From positions 62,001 through 126,000 of the forward strand of contig JAZLAW010000020.1 in assembly GCA_045613385.1 (NCBI GenBank): a stretch of 64,000 bases of DNA, given 5' to 3'. Position numbers and translations under genes: made by a program. The notes under the pieces are model-generated. The model did not search any database. It was not told the origin of the DNA and was given only the letters and a program-made list of their open reading frames with translations. Every line of letters starts with the position of its first letter. Within the stretch, counting starts at the first letter, position 1. This document shows positions 33,965-42,602 of this stretch, one piece after another. This DNA is from SIG565 sp045613385. Lineage in GTDB: Bacteria > Bacillota > Clostridia > Oscillospirales > Acutalibacteraceae.

Positions 33965-34846
33965 TTACACCTCTAAGCTGAAAATACTGATTGCTTCTTT
34001 TACGTTTTCTTTCATAGCCTCAATAGCCATAAGCGGAATATCGTGGAAGAAAACGTTGCCGCCTTCCGGCACTTTATCCATAGCATCTTTAATTGCTTTT
34101 CCGCCGGCAAGAGCCATATATGTATAGTAGTTGATTTTTCTGATACCGTTTTTAATTGCAGTCTGGAATTCTTCTTTAGAAAGACCCGAACCGCCGTGCA
34201 TTACAAACGGAATATCAATTTTTTCTTTTATCATCTTAATACGGTCTAAATCAAGCTTCGGCTTAATTTTGTAAACACCGTGCGCTGTACCAAAAGCGAT
34301 AGCCAAAGCATCTACGCCTGTTCTTTCAACGAAATCCTTAGCCATATCAGGATCGGTATAAACATCTTCTGCACTGGCAAAAGAATCAAGTGTTTCCTGT
34401 TCGCCTGCTTCACCCACACCGATATCAGACTGGAAGATGTGTCCGAGTTCGGCTTCAACAGTAACGCCTACACTATGAGCTAAACGACAAATAAGAGCGG
34501 TCTGCTCAACATTCTTTTCATAATCATCGCCAGAAACATCAAGCATAACCGATGTGAATCCCAACTGAATAGCTTTCATACAGGTTTCGAGAGACTGTCC
34601 GTGGTCAAGGTGAACACATACCGGTACCTTTGCCTTTTTAGCCATATCTACCATAATGGGAGCTATGGTCTCAAGCGGCATAAGCGGGAAATGTACTTCT
34701 GCGTGATTAAGAATAACACCGTGGCCTGTTTCTTCAGCGGCTTTAATAATCGCGATTAACGATTCAAGGCTTACCGCATTAAACGCGCCTACCGCATAAC
34801 CCTTTTCTTCAGCATCCTGCATAAGTTCTTTCATTGAAACTAACAT
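33965..34846 (-). CDS. Class II (zinc) fructose-bisphosphate/tagatose-bisphosphate aldolase
   Basis: A 293-residue KbaY/GatY/FbaA-type aldolase. The first metal His lies in VHLDHGQS near residue 80, with further ligands in VEAELGHIFQ, FGTAHGVYK and MHGGSGL; DLD near residue 215 and the phosphate-binding GIRKINYYT segment follow. It cleaves ketose 1-phosphates or bisphosphates to dihydroxyacetone phosphate and an aldehyde. ATG at 34846 was chosen because GGAGAG is just upstream. Middle gene of the isomerase-aldolase-kinase operon. Confidence 0.93.
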   Translation of the reverse strand: MLVSMKELMQDAEEKGYAVGAFNAVSLESLIAIIKAAEETGHGVILNHAEVHFPLMPLETIAPIMVDMAKKAKVPVCVHLDHGQSLETCMKAIQLGFTSVMLDVSGDDYEKNVEQTALICRLAHSVGVTVEAELGHIFQSDIGVGEAGEQETLDSFASAEDVYTDPDMAKDFVERTGVDALAIAFGTAHGVYKIKPKLDLDRIKMIKEKIDIPFVMHGGSGLSKEEFQTAIKNGIRKINYYTYMALAGGKAIKDAMDKVPEGGNVFFHDIPLMAIEAMKENVKEAISIFSLEV

Positions 34847-34863
34847 TATTTTCTCTCCATTTC

Positions 34864-36264
34864 TCAAATCAGGTCTAATTTGTAACCTAAATATTTATTA
34901 AATGCTTCCTCTACAGATGCCGCATAATTACCCTTTGTAATAGCAACGTGATGGCGATAACCGTTGGTTGCCATATAAGTGAGCATATCATTAGCATTTT
35001 TCTTTTTGAAAACAGTACCGCAACCGAAAAATACTTCGGGTAAATTTCCGTCCTTTAACTTGCCTTCAGTAATAAACGCACAAAGTTCACCGTTCTCACT
35101 CTTAAAGCTTCCGACTGTAACGTCTCCTTCAATAAACTTACCTTTATTGATACCAACGCCACTGCCTTCGCCATAAGATTTTTTGAACATTAAGTGTTCT
35201 TCGATTTTACCCTTACCCTGCATCATAGAGATTGGTGCCGGACCGCAATGGAAGAATATAATTTCATCATCACTGTTCATATAGTTGTTATTTACATCGA
35301 GCAACATAACTGGATAGTCAGCTGCAAGTCCCATTGCTCTCATCATAACAGCATTAGTGACATCAAGCTCACAAGCGGCAGCTATTCCCCTTTCGTTGAG
35401 TTCACCTAAAATAAGGCAAGGTGCAACACCATAAACCTTCTGCAGTTCATCCCAACAACGTACTGCTACTGCCTGTAAATCATATTCCTCAATAAGTTCA
35501 TCGATTGCCACGCCAAGACGCGCAATATTTTCGAGCTTTTCGGGCGGATATGTACCGAAATCAGACAATGTCATATACTTTTCTTTTTTAGCAGCTATTT
35601 TCTGTTCATCTGCACTATCCATTATAGCAAAAACACGCGACATGTCAATAGTTTCTATATTAACTCGCTTATTTTGGAAAGCAACTTCATCAAAGCGAAC
35701 CGACTTAAATGCAGTTGTTCTCGCACCTATTGCTCCAACATTGAATTTTCGCATACCCGAAACAACTCTGCAGGTACCCGCAAACAATCTTAAATCTTCC
35801 GCAAAATCATCTGAAAGTGGGTCCACACAGAATTTTTTAGTAAGGGTATAATTGATTTTTAACTGTCTCAAAACGTTGCACATAGCAAGTTTACCGCAAA
35901 GTGCATCGCGACGGTGAGCAAAATCCATTTTATCCATTTCATCCGGAAAGGCCTGAACGAGCAGTGGCACATCAATATCTTTGAAAGCAACTGCAGCACC
36001 ATTTTCATCACCGAAATTAGGAAGTGACAATATAATACCGTCATACTCGCCCTTGTGTTCTTCAAGGAACTGTGCGAAAAGTCTGCCTTCTGTGATAGTT
36101 TCAATGGCGCCATATCTTGTCAATGATTCATCCATCATGATATAGCCATAGCCATTTTTCTCACAGGCTTTAATCATATTCTCCCTGGCAGATGCTATAA
36201 GCTCACCCGGGAAGAATCCGCGATTGGCAAAGTAAAGTGCAAAAGTGGTTTTTTTCATATTCAT
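34864..36264 (-). CDS. L-fucose isomerase-related sugar isomerase
   Basis: A 466-residue protein that follows the fucose/arabinose isomerase fold: an N-terminal domain with a TEGRLFAQFLEEHKGEYDGIILSLPNFGDE segment, a central GAIGARTTAFKSVRFDE region with a likely catalytic Glu, and a C-terminal barrel with VTVGSFKSENGELCAFITEG. It should interconvert an aldose and a ketose using a divalent metal. Substrate not assignable. First gene of the leftward operon with its own promoter and a palindromic operator at 36340. Confidence 0.8.
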   Translation of the reverse strand: MNMKKTTFALYFANRGFFPGELIASARENMIKACEKNGYGYIMMDESLTRYGAIETITEGRLFAQFLEEHKGEYDGIILSLPNFGDENGAAVAFKDIDVPLLVQAFPDEMDKMDFAHRRDALCGKLAMCNVLRQLKINYTLTKKFCVDPLSDDFAEDLRLFAGTCRVVSGMRKFNVGAIGARTTAFKSVRFDEVAFQNKRVNIETIDMSRVFAIMDSADEQKIAAKKEKYMTLSDFGTYPPEKLENIARLGVAIDELIEEYDLQAVAVRCWDELQKVYGVAPCLILGELNERGIAAACELDVTNAVMMRAMGLAADYPVMLLDVNNNYMNSDDEIIFFHCGPAPISMMQGKGKIEEHLMFKKSYGEGSGVGINKGKFIEGDVTVGSFKSENGELCAFITEGKLKDGNLPEVFFGCGTVFKKKNANDMLTYMATNGYRHHVAITKGNYAASVEEAFNKYLGYKLDLI

Positions 36265-36312
36265 ACCTCCAAACTTTTATATTTATATAATAAAATTTTT
36301 ATCTCCTTTATA

Positions 36313-36341
36313 ATAGTATTGAAATTCTTTAAAAATAGCAA
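36313..36341 (-). promoter_or_regulatory. Promoter of the isomerase-aldolase-kinase operon
   Basis: Minus strand: TTGCTA (36341-36336), 17 bases, TACTAT (36318-36313). The -35 box touches the 29-base palindrome. Confidence 0.65.
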
Positions 36342-36368
36342 AATCTTCTCGAATTTCGAGAAGATTTT
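36340..36368. promoter_or_regulatory. 29-base perfect palindromic operator between divergent promoters
   Basis: AAAATCTTCTCGAA, a central T, and its exact complement. It occupies the whole gap between the -35 boxes of the leftward (36336-36341) and rightward (36370-36375) promoters. No transcript ends here, so a terminator role is unlikely. Confidence 0.7.
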
Positions 36369-36369
36369 A

Positions 36370-36398
36370 TTGATAAACTATATTTATTATGTTAAAAT
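36370..36398 (+). promoter_or_regulatory. Promoter of the PocR-AraC regulator gene
   Basis: TTGATA (36370-36375), 17 bases, TAAAAT (36393-36398). The start point near 36405 lies after an ATG at 36389, which supports ATG 36419 as the gene start. Confidence 0.65.
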
Positions 36399-36418
36399 TA
36401 GTTCCGGGAAGTGAGAAT

Positions 36419-37267
36419 ATGCTTATTAACTTTAATATTAAAAAGTTGGACCGACTTTTATATGATTTTCATACTATAACCGGGCTTACCGTCAGTATAT
36501 GGGATGCACAGTTCCAACAACTCTGTTTCCAACCAAAAGAAATGCGTAGCTTCTGCAGAACTATAAGAACCTGCCCTGAAATAAACCATAGTTGTTTTTT
36601 GTGTGATAAAGAACTATGTATGCAAAGCGCCGCTACGGGCAAACCTGCAACACATTACTGCCACGCCGGTCTCATAGATACTGCAATACCCATAAAATTC
36701 AAGGATACCATTATGGGTTACATAATGTTCGGACAGATAACCGACAACCACCAAAAAGGACAAGAAACAATCCTTAAAAAGCTCAGTAAAAAATCAGGAT
36801 TTTCATTCGATATGCTTAAAAAACTCTACAATGAGCTCGAAATTTACGATGAAGAAAAGGTAAACTCGGCCGCAAACATTTTGAAAATTGCTACACGCTC
36901 TCTCTGGCTTTCGGAATATGTCGAAATCGGTTATAACACTACCGCTTCAAAGATAGATGATTATATTCGTAATCATCTTAATGGAGATTTATCAATAACG
37001 AGTCTTTGTAATGCGTTAGGTATTTCAAAAAACAGACTTTATGAAATTTCTCACGAGAGTTTTGGCATGACAATAGGCGAATTTATATCAAATACCAGAA
37101 TTCAAAAGGCCAAAGAACTGCTAAGTACCACCGACCTTGCAGTGACACAAATAAGCAGTATGGTAGGAATAAACAACTATAACTATTTCACCAAATTCTT
37201 TAAATCATCGGTTGGTGTACCGCCGCTTAAATACCGCAAAGAATTTCCCTTTAATATTGAATCGTAA
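36419..37267 (+). CDS. PocR-domain AraC-family transcriptional regulator
   Basis: A 282-residue regulator. Residues ~5-170 are a PocR ligand-binding domain, with the typical cysteines in CPEINHSCFLCDKELC and the HYCHAGLIDTAIPI and GYIMFGQIT segments; PocR domains sense small hydrocarbon or sugar-derived ligands. Residues ~185-280 form the AraC DNA-binding pair (LSITSLCNALGISKNRLYEISHESFG and GINNYNYFTKFFKSSVGVPPLKYR). It is transcribed away from the isomerase-aldolase-kinase operon and probably controls it. Confidence 0.92.
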   Translation: MLINFNIKKLDRLLYDFHTITGLTVSIWDAQFQQLCFQPKEMRSFCRTIRTCPEINHSCFLCDKELCMQSAATGKPATHYCHAGLIDTAIPIKFKDTIMGYIMFGQITDNHQKGQETILKKLSKKSGFSFDMLKKLYNELEIYDEEKVNSAANILKIATRSLWLSEYVEIGYNTTASKIDDYIRNHLNGDLSITSLCNALGISKNRLYEISHESFGMTIGEFISNTRIQKAKELLSTTDLAVTQISSMVGINNYNYFTKFFKSSVGVPPLKYRKEFPFNIES

Positions 37268-37270
37268 TTT

Positions 37271-38146
37271 TTAATTATTTTCTGGGTTTTTATCTTTTAA
37301 CTGAATAAATATACCCAAAATGATTACAACCAAACCTAAAAGGTAATTGATTTTAAATGCTTCGTGAAGTATTACAGTTGTCCATACAAGAGAGATAAAT
37401 GGTGTAATATATGCTAAGTTTGCAACCTTAGCTGTATTGCTTGATGAAACTGCATACATCCACGCAGTATTAGCAACAGCTAAAACAAATACACCGTTCC
37501 AAATGAAGCCAAAAAACTCAGCAGCAGTTGGAATAAATAAATCTCCGCTTATAGCATTTATAACGCTTGTAATTACAAAAACAACAACATAGTTAATCAA
37601 CATTGAAAGGTTTTTATCATAATCGTATTTTTTATTCAAAGCGGTAAATATACCGTAACACACCGCGCCCAAAGAGCAACAAACGGCACCCAAAAGTATC
37701 TTACTGTCAAAATGAGTAAAACTATCACCCATAACAATGCAAATACCAATAAAGGAAATTATAATAGCCAAAACCTTTCTGAGAGTTACCTTTTCTTTAA
37801 GTATTATACAAGCAAAAACAACACACATAATCGGCCAAAGATAATTTACTATATTGGCTTGGGATGCCGGCATCATACTTGTACCCGAATATAAAAATAT
37901 ATTATAGAAAAAAATACCCGGTAGGCCTATTAAAACTGAAATTAACCAGTCTTTTCCAGTATAGCTTTTTAATTTTTTAAGGTTGCCCTTTATGTAATTA
38001 AAAACAAATAATGAAAGGGCTGCAAAAAAGCTGCTAATCCATAAAACCTGCATATTTTCGCGGCCCGTTACCAATAATTTAACTGTTACCGACATTGTTG
38101 ACCAAAAGAATATGGCTATAAAAGTAAACAAATATGATCTTTTCAT
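37271..38146 (-). CDS. EamA/DMT-family transporter
   Basis: A 291-residue membrane protein with ten helices arranged as two EamA repeats of five. FIAIFFWSTMSVTVKLL opens the first; the characteristic INYLWPIMCVVFACIILKEK is the end of the first half and ITPFISLVWTTVILHEAF of the second. Drug/metabolite transporters of this type export amino acids, nucleotides or sugars. It follows a HAD phosphatase gene by about 20 bases, so the pair is probably an operon. Confidence 0.88.
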   Translation of the reverse strand: MKRSYLFTFIAIFFWSTMSVTVKLLVTGRENMQVLWISSFFAALSLFVFNYIKGNLKKLKSYTGKDWLISVLIGLPGIFFYNIFLYSGTSMMPASQANIVNYLWPIMCVVFACIILKEKVTLRKVLAIIISFIGICIVMGDSFTHFDSKILLGAVCCSLGAVCYGIFTALNKKYDYDKNLSMLINYVVVFVITSVINAISGDLFIPTAAEFFGFIWNGVFVLAVANTAWMYAVSSSNTAKVANLAYITPFISLVWTTVILHEAFKINYLLGLVVIILGIFIQLKDKNPENN

Positions 38147-38165
38147 ACCTCCGTCTCCAAAAAAA

Positions 38166-38801
38166 TTATATTTCTAAAAGTTCGGAAAAATCGTAAATAT
38201 AATAATCCGCTGCCGCTTTAATATCTTCTACATAATCTTTTGAAGAATCATCATATACACCGCAAACTTTCATACCTGCCGCCTTTGCGGTTTTATCGGC
38301 GTTCAGGTTATCATCTAAGAATAAAATTTCATCTACTCGTTTACCGATTTTGTCTGCCGCCATTTTATAAATATCGGGATTGGCTTTGGTGGTGTTAAAA
38401 TCATCACACGACCAAACATTATCAAATAAGTTGTATATTTCTAATCGTTTAAGACAAGCATCAAGAGTTATATGCGGACTGGCTGTGAGCACGTTAAGTC
38501 CTGCACCCCGCCTTTTTAATTCTTTAAGAGTTTCTATAACATTTTTCTTAGCAATTATATGATGAAAATATGCATCCGACATATAATCCTTCATCATTTT
38601 CATAATTTCTTCTTTTGGTTTTTTAACACCTATGTTTATGTAATATTCGGCAGTGCCCTCAACACCCAAAGGAGTTATAATTTTTATTATTTCTTCGCCG
38701 TATTCGATGCCGTTTTCATCAAGTATTCTAAGCATTGCCGAAATAAACGTCGGCATAGAATCGACAAGTGTTCCATCAAAATCAAAAAGATACGTATTCA
38801 T
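38166..38801 (-). CDS. HAD-superfamily hydrolase, phosphoglycolate phosphatase-like
   Basis: A 211-residue phosphatase. Motif I is FDFDGTLVDS (nucleophile and acid-base Asp), motif II LTASPHITL near residue 105, a Lys in NTTKANPD (motif III) and FLDDNLNADKTAKAAGMK (motif IV) complete the site. The alpha-helical cap is of the C1 type, as in beta-phosphoglucomutase or Gph. ATG at 38801 has GGGTGATGA upstream. Sugar phosphate dephosphorylation is likely given the neighbours. Confidence 0.9.
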   Translation of the reverse strand: MNTYLFDFDGTLVDSMPTFISAMLRILDENGIEYGEEIIKIITPLGVEGTAEYYINIGVKKPKEEIMKMMKDYMSDAYFHHIIAKKNVIETLKELKRRGAGLNVLTASPHITLDACLKRLEIYNLFDNVWSCDDFNTTKANPDIYKMAADKIGKRVDEILFLDDNLNADKTAKAAGMKVCGVYDDSSKDYVEDIKAAADYYIYDFSELLEI

Positions 38802-38846
38802 ATCATCACCCGAGATTAATTCTATCACAGTTGTTAAAAAAAAGCA

Positions 38847-38880
38847 ATAAAAAAAGACCTTCAAAAAGAAGGCCTTTTTT
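38847..38880 (-). terminator. Terminator of the DeoR-linked catabolic operon
   Basis: Minus strand: AAAGGCCTTC pairs with GAAGGTCTTT around TTTTT, followed by a T run. It lies just after the aldolase gene and marks the operon end. Confidence 0.88.
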
Positions 38881-38882
38881 TA

Positions 38883-39557
38883 TTAGAAATCTAATATTCC
38901 TTTATCCCCGTAAACATTGGTCCAGTCTTTCTCAAAGCCGTCTATTGCGGCATCGGTCATCGGGTGTGTAATAACAGATTTTAATACGTCGGCTGTAACC
39001 GTTACATACTGGCAACCAACTGTGGCACATTTATGTACCTGCTCGGCATTTTTAAAACTTGCTGCCAAAACTTTGCAAGGTAAATCATGCAGTTCAAACT
39101 GCTCAACAATTTCAGCCACCACATTACATCCATCGCCAATAATGTTGTCAAGGCGGTTAACATACGGTGCTACAAAGTCAGCCCCTGCTTTAGCAGCTAT
39201 AAGTGCCTGTGCAGGTGTGAAAATTGCAGTCATAAGAACCTTAACGCCGCGCTTTTTTAGTTCCATTGTAGCTTTAAGACCTTCTTCGCAAATCGGGATT
39301 TTAACACAAAATGCTCCACCCGATTTTTCATTAAGTAAAACTGCTTCTTCTACCATTTTATCAGCGGTCTTTTGTACTGTTTGGGCAAAGAAGAGTTTAT
39401 CGGGACCGATTATATCTCTGATTTCCTTAACAATTTCCCAAAAATCTGCTTTTCTACTTGCGATAATTGACGGGTTTGTTGTAACGCCAGCAAGCGGATA
39501 AAACTCATTGCAATGATTTATTGCCGCAATATCGGCAGTATCTAAAACATATTCCAT
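38883..39557 (-). CDS. Transaldolase-like fructose-6-phosphate aldolase (TalC/FSA type)
   Basis: A 224-residue single-domain Schiff-base aldolase. EYVLDTADIAAI opens the first strand, GVTTNPSII follows, and the catalytic Lys is in FCVKIPICEEG near residue 90. TAIFTPAQALIAAKAGADFVAPYVNRL and KVLAASFKNAEQV are typical of the small FSA/TalC subgroup. It could split fructose-6-phosphate or a related ketose phosphate, or transfer dihydroxyacetone. Last gene of the catabolic operon. ATG at 39557 with GGAGAATAG upstream. Confidence 0.9.
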   Translation of the reverse strand: MEYVLDTADIAAINHCNEFYPLAGVTTNPSIIASRKADFWEIVKEIRDIIGPDKLFFAQTVQKTADKMVEEAVLLNEKSGGAFCVKIPICEEGLKATMELKKRGVKVLMTAIFTPAQALIAAKAGADFVAPYVNRLDNIIGDGCNVVAEIVEQFELHDLPCKVLAASFKNAEQVHKCATVGCQYVTVTADVLKSVITHPMTDAAIDGFEKDWTNVYGDKGILDF

Positions 39558-39571
39558 ATCTATTCTCCGTT

Positions 39572-40276
39572 CTAAATAATTTCTATGCCCAAAATTGAAC
39601 ACAAATTTTTAATAAGTTCAGTATTATCGCCATAGGAGATAATATAATGTTGACACATAACATTCTGTGCAAACTTTTCAACATCATCAATGAAAATCTC
39701 TAAGCCAGGCAACTGCGGTGCGGGTTGTGTCCAACCTGCTTCTTCCCACTTTGGTAGTGTTTTGCCTTCACCCTTCACCATATGCATATAATATTTTCCG
39801 TCCTCATAGAACAAGCGGCACATAGTAAGTTCGCCTGTTTTAACCTTAGAAACATTGAGTATGCCTTCACTGAGTTCACCGAATGCCGCAGGCCAGGTAG
39901 CCGTTATTTCGGGTTGACCTGTTATTTCATAAACTTTTTTTGCGCCAAAATGCTCTTTGATTTTTTCGGCCTCAGCAGTGGCACGATTATCAAGCCACAC
40001 AATCGCATTCATAAGCGGGGTATCATTTTCATCGGTAACAATAAGTGTTTCGCACTGTGTATCAATTGCAAATGCCGCAATTTCCAAACCGCTCGAAACT
40101 TCCTTATACGCCGATAAAAAGAGTTTTACATAATCGTCTGCAGGAAATTCAACTTCATCTCCCGACACAATTAACGTATAATCCTTAGTGGCGCTTTTTA
40201 CAAGCGTTCCTTCGGTGTCAAACACCGACACTTTAAGGGACGTTGTGCCTATATCTGCACCTAATAAATATTTCAA
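39572..40276 (-). pseudogene. In-frame chimera: FGGY sugar kinase head fused to sugar isomerase tail
   Basis: The frame is open for 234 codons but joins two unrelated pieces. Residues 1 to ~128 are the start of an FGGY kinase: GADIGTTSLKVSVFD, then WLDNRATAEAEKI and YEITGQP, matching the intact kinase at 43745 segment by segment. From about residue 132 on, GELTMCRLFYEDGKYYMHM, GWTQPAP and DVEKFAQNVMCQHYIISYGD match the C-terminal barrel of fucose-isomerase-type enzymes. About 350 kinase codons and the isomerase N-terminal domains are missing. A deletion between adjacent genes explains it. It keeps frame and ribosome binding site, so it may still be translated, but neither active site is complete. 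Confidence 0.8.
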
Positions 40277-40295
40277 AACATACCCCCCGTTTTAA

Positions 40296-41258
40296 TTAGT
40301 ACTGGAACATGTCATCATCTTTAATTGTTGATGCCAAATTTTCACTAATATATACGTTTGTGGGATTTTCTCTTAATTGTAAAATGGAAGCCGGAACGTC
40401 TTGACTTGGTTTTCCAAACAAGCTAAGGCGTGAAGATAATCTCTGCCATGTAACGTTACTGCCTGCTGTTGTAATGGCATGCATATCAAGAACTTCCTTT
40501 GCCTTCATAGCATCCCTGGGACCCATCATTGCACCCATAGGCGGTACCTTTGAAATATCTCCTGAACAACCAAATGCACCATGAAGTGAGTTTTGTGCGA
40601 TTGTTAACGGATGCAATTTTGCAACCTTTGCACCCTGCTCCAAATATTCTTCCATAGTCGGTTTGAACCAATCGTCAACAGGGTCAATAAACGCAAGGTG
40701 TGCAGGCCAACCGGGACCTGAATAAACAATATCTGCTTCCCCATCAGCTTCTAACATTTTTGAAAAATCGGGTGTAACTTTATTGCTGTGATAAATAAAG
40801 TTTTCTTCTTTAAATCCCAAATCTAAAATATTTGAAACCATATAACGATAAAAAGCATTACCAAAACCTGCTTTATACGAAAGCGGCGCAATGTTTCCTT
40901 GATCATCCGCCCACTCGTCCATCATATAAAACTTAACGTTACGACAATCAACATTTAATTTATGCAACAAATACGCAACTTTACGATATGTTGGGTTTGG
41001 ATTACACATAATCATAACGCATTTTTTATCGTATCTATCAGAATCAACTATTCGCTGTACCATATCGGCAAGCATTACCATCTCAAAATCGTCATTTTTA
41101 ACAACGTTAATGCTCATAGACGGACTTGTAGGATGTTTGCCATTCATAGCAATAATATCTTCTTTTGTTATATTGCGTACGCGTTCTATTTCTTTTAAGT
41201 CCTTAAACGGATAAAAATCAGCAGGCTTAAAAGTAAAATCATCTTTTCCAAAAATCAT
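40296..41258 (-). CDS. NagB-like (glucosamine-6-phosphate isomerase-related) protein
   Basis: A 320-residue paralogue of the protein at 31066. VKFYMMDEWADDQGN carries the Asp equivalent to the NagB ring-opening base, but the relay loop reads GPGWPAHLAFIDP: the His is kept, the Asp before it is gone and the Glu after it is Asp. LHPLTIAQNSLHGAFG is shared with the paralogue. It lies between the ceramidase-like gene and the chimera in the DeoR-linked operon that also has nagA, so it may isomerise the deacetylated product without deamination. ATG with GAGGAA upstream. Confidence 0.78.
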   Translation of the reverse strand: MIFGKDDFTFKPADFYPFKDLKEIERVRNITKEDIIAMNGKHPTSPSMSINVVKNDDFEMVMLADMVQRIVDSDRYDKKCVMIMCNPNPTYRKVAYLLHKLNVDCRNVKFYMMDEWADDQGNIAPLSYKAGFGNAFYRYMVSNILDLGFKEENFIYHSNKVTPDFSKMLEADGEADIVYSGPGWPAHLAFIDPVDDWFKPTMEEYLEQGAKVAKLHPLTIAQNSLHGAFGCSGDISKVPPMGAMMGPRDAMKAKEVLDMHAITTAGSNVTWQRLSSRLSLFGKPSQDVPASILQLRENPTNVYISENLASTIKDDDMFQY

Positions 41259-41267
41259 ATTTTTTCC

Positions 41268-42602
41268 TCATTTCACATTTTGGATTGTTTTAAGTGCTTC
41301 ATTAACCAAATGTATTCCAAAATCTTCGCCAAGCATTGAAGTATCGGTTTCATAGCCACCTGTAACAAGCGATTCGGGTGTATATAAATAACCAGGCAAA
41401 CAACCGTTTGTAAGCTCGTTAACAATAACAGTTCCGAAACCTGCAACAGCTTTTATATAAAGACCATATTCAACAAACATTTCACCTTGGAAACCAACAA
41501 CAAGTGTTTCTCCCAAACGAATTATTTGTATTTCTGCCGGTGCTTCATCGCTAAGTAATTCTACCTTAATGCCCTTTTTCTGCATACGAACATAGCCTAA
41601 TTGGTCTTCCGATCCTAAAAGTTTCAAATTGGCATTCTGCCAAAGATAATATTCATCGCGATTCTTAGAATCTCCATATTTAGAATAGAGTTCTTTATAA
41701 ATTTTTTCGTCATGCTCTACTTGTGCCACAAGTTCCTCTTCGGTGCCAAAATCACGAAGTTCCAATTCTATTTCACTATTTGCGATTTTTATAGGCATTT
41801 CATTAACCCATACCGCTTTTTCTAAAACAGTATGTGCCGCTTTTCCTAAGGTTCTGCCTACACGCTCGGCTTCGTCGTAACTTTCGCCTTGCCTATAATA
41901 ACGACTGGATTGGTTTCCAGATGTTCCTTGTGCAAAACCTACCAAAGCGCTTGGTTCCATTTCTTCAAGCTGTTTTTTCAAATAGCACGGATAATCCGCA
42001 GTACAAACATTGCTCCATTCGTGTATGAACGTTGGATGCAAGGTATAGTTAACTATCATACCACGCACGGCATCAGTTTCGTCCTTAATTGCCATAACGC
42101 TTACAAGTGGGTCGTGCGGTCCGCCGGGGATGCGCCTATTGCCGCCAATTCCCGATTCAGCGCCACAAACGGCAGTACCCGAAGTGAAGTAAGCGTTAAA
42201 GGATTTATTTTTAGCCTCACAAATAATATCGGTAATATCTTTAATTATTTTTTCAACATATTCTTTTGGTTGCTCCTTACCCGTCTCTAAGCTTTCGATA
42301 TCTAATCGACCGGATGCCCAAGGACCCGAATGGGTATGGGAACAACTAATCATAATATTTTGTTCTTTTATTCCACATTTTTCATTTGCCAAACGGCGAA
42401 CTGTTGCAACATGTTTTTTTGAAAAAAACAATAAATCAAGCGTTACCATTGCAACTTCTTGCTCACCATTATTTAAGTACATACAAGCCGCATATAGCGG
42501 ATCGTGAAAACCTGTATTATTTCTTGGGTAGTGTGGATAACCCGCCAACTCCAAGCCTAAAGGTGGAGTTATATCAACACGGCTCATACCGGCTTTTATC
42601 AT
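41268..42602 (-). CDS. Neutral/alkaline ceramidase-like amidase
   Basis: A 444-residue protein with the N-terminal domain of neutral ceramidases: GMSRVDITPPLGLELAGYP, VAMVTLDLLFF, and SCSHTHSGP, whose histidines bind zinc. A second zinc His lies in NYTLHPTFIHEW near residue 190. No signal peptide is present, unlike secreted ceramidases, so it acts inside the cell, probably on an N-acyl or amide bond of a sugar conjugate. The C-terminal part has EIQIIRLGETLVVGFQGEMFVEYG, the segment also found in the pseudogene at 47167. It overlaps nagA by 4 bases. Confidence 0.85.
   Translation of the reverse strand: MIKAGMSRVDITPPLGLELAGYPHYPRNNTGFHDPLYAACMYLNNGEQEVAMVTLDLLFFSKKHVATVRRLANEKCGIKEQNIMISCSHTHSGPWASGRLDIESLETGKEQPKEYVEKIIKDITDIICEAKNKSFNAYFTSGTAVCGAESGIGGNRRIPGGPHDPLVSVMAIKDETDAVRGMIVNYTLHPTFIHEWSNVCTADYPCYLKKQLEEMEPSALVGFAQGTSGNQSSRYYRQGESYDEAERVGRTLGKAAHTVLEKAVWVNEMPIKIANSEIELELRDFGTEEELVAQVEHDEKIYKELYSKYGDSKNRDEYYLWQNANLKLLGSEDQLGYVRMQKKGIKVELLSDEAPAEIQIIRLGETLVVGFQGEMFVEYGLYIKAVAGFGTVIVNELTNGCLPGYLYTPESLVTGGYETDTSMLGEDFGIHLVNEALKTIQNVK

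Noticed and set aside
36340..36368. Terminator
   Set aside because: Genes on both sides run away from it, so no transcript arrives; its position between two -35 boxes fits an operator better.
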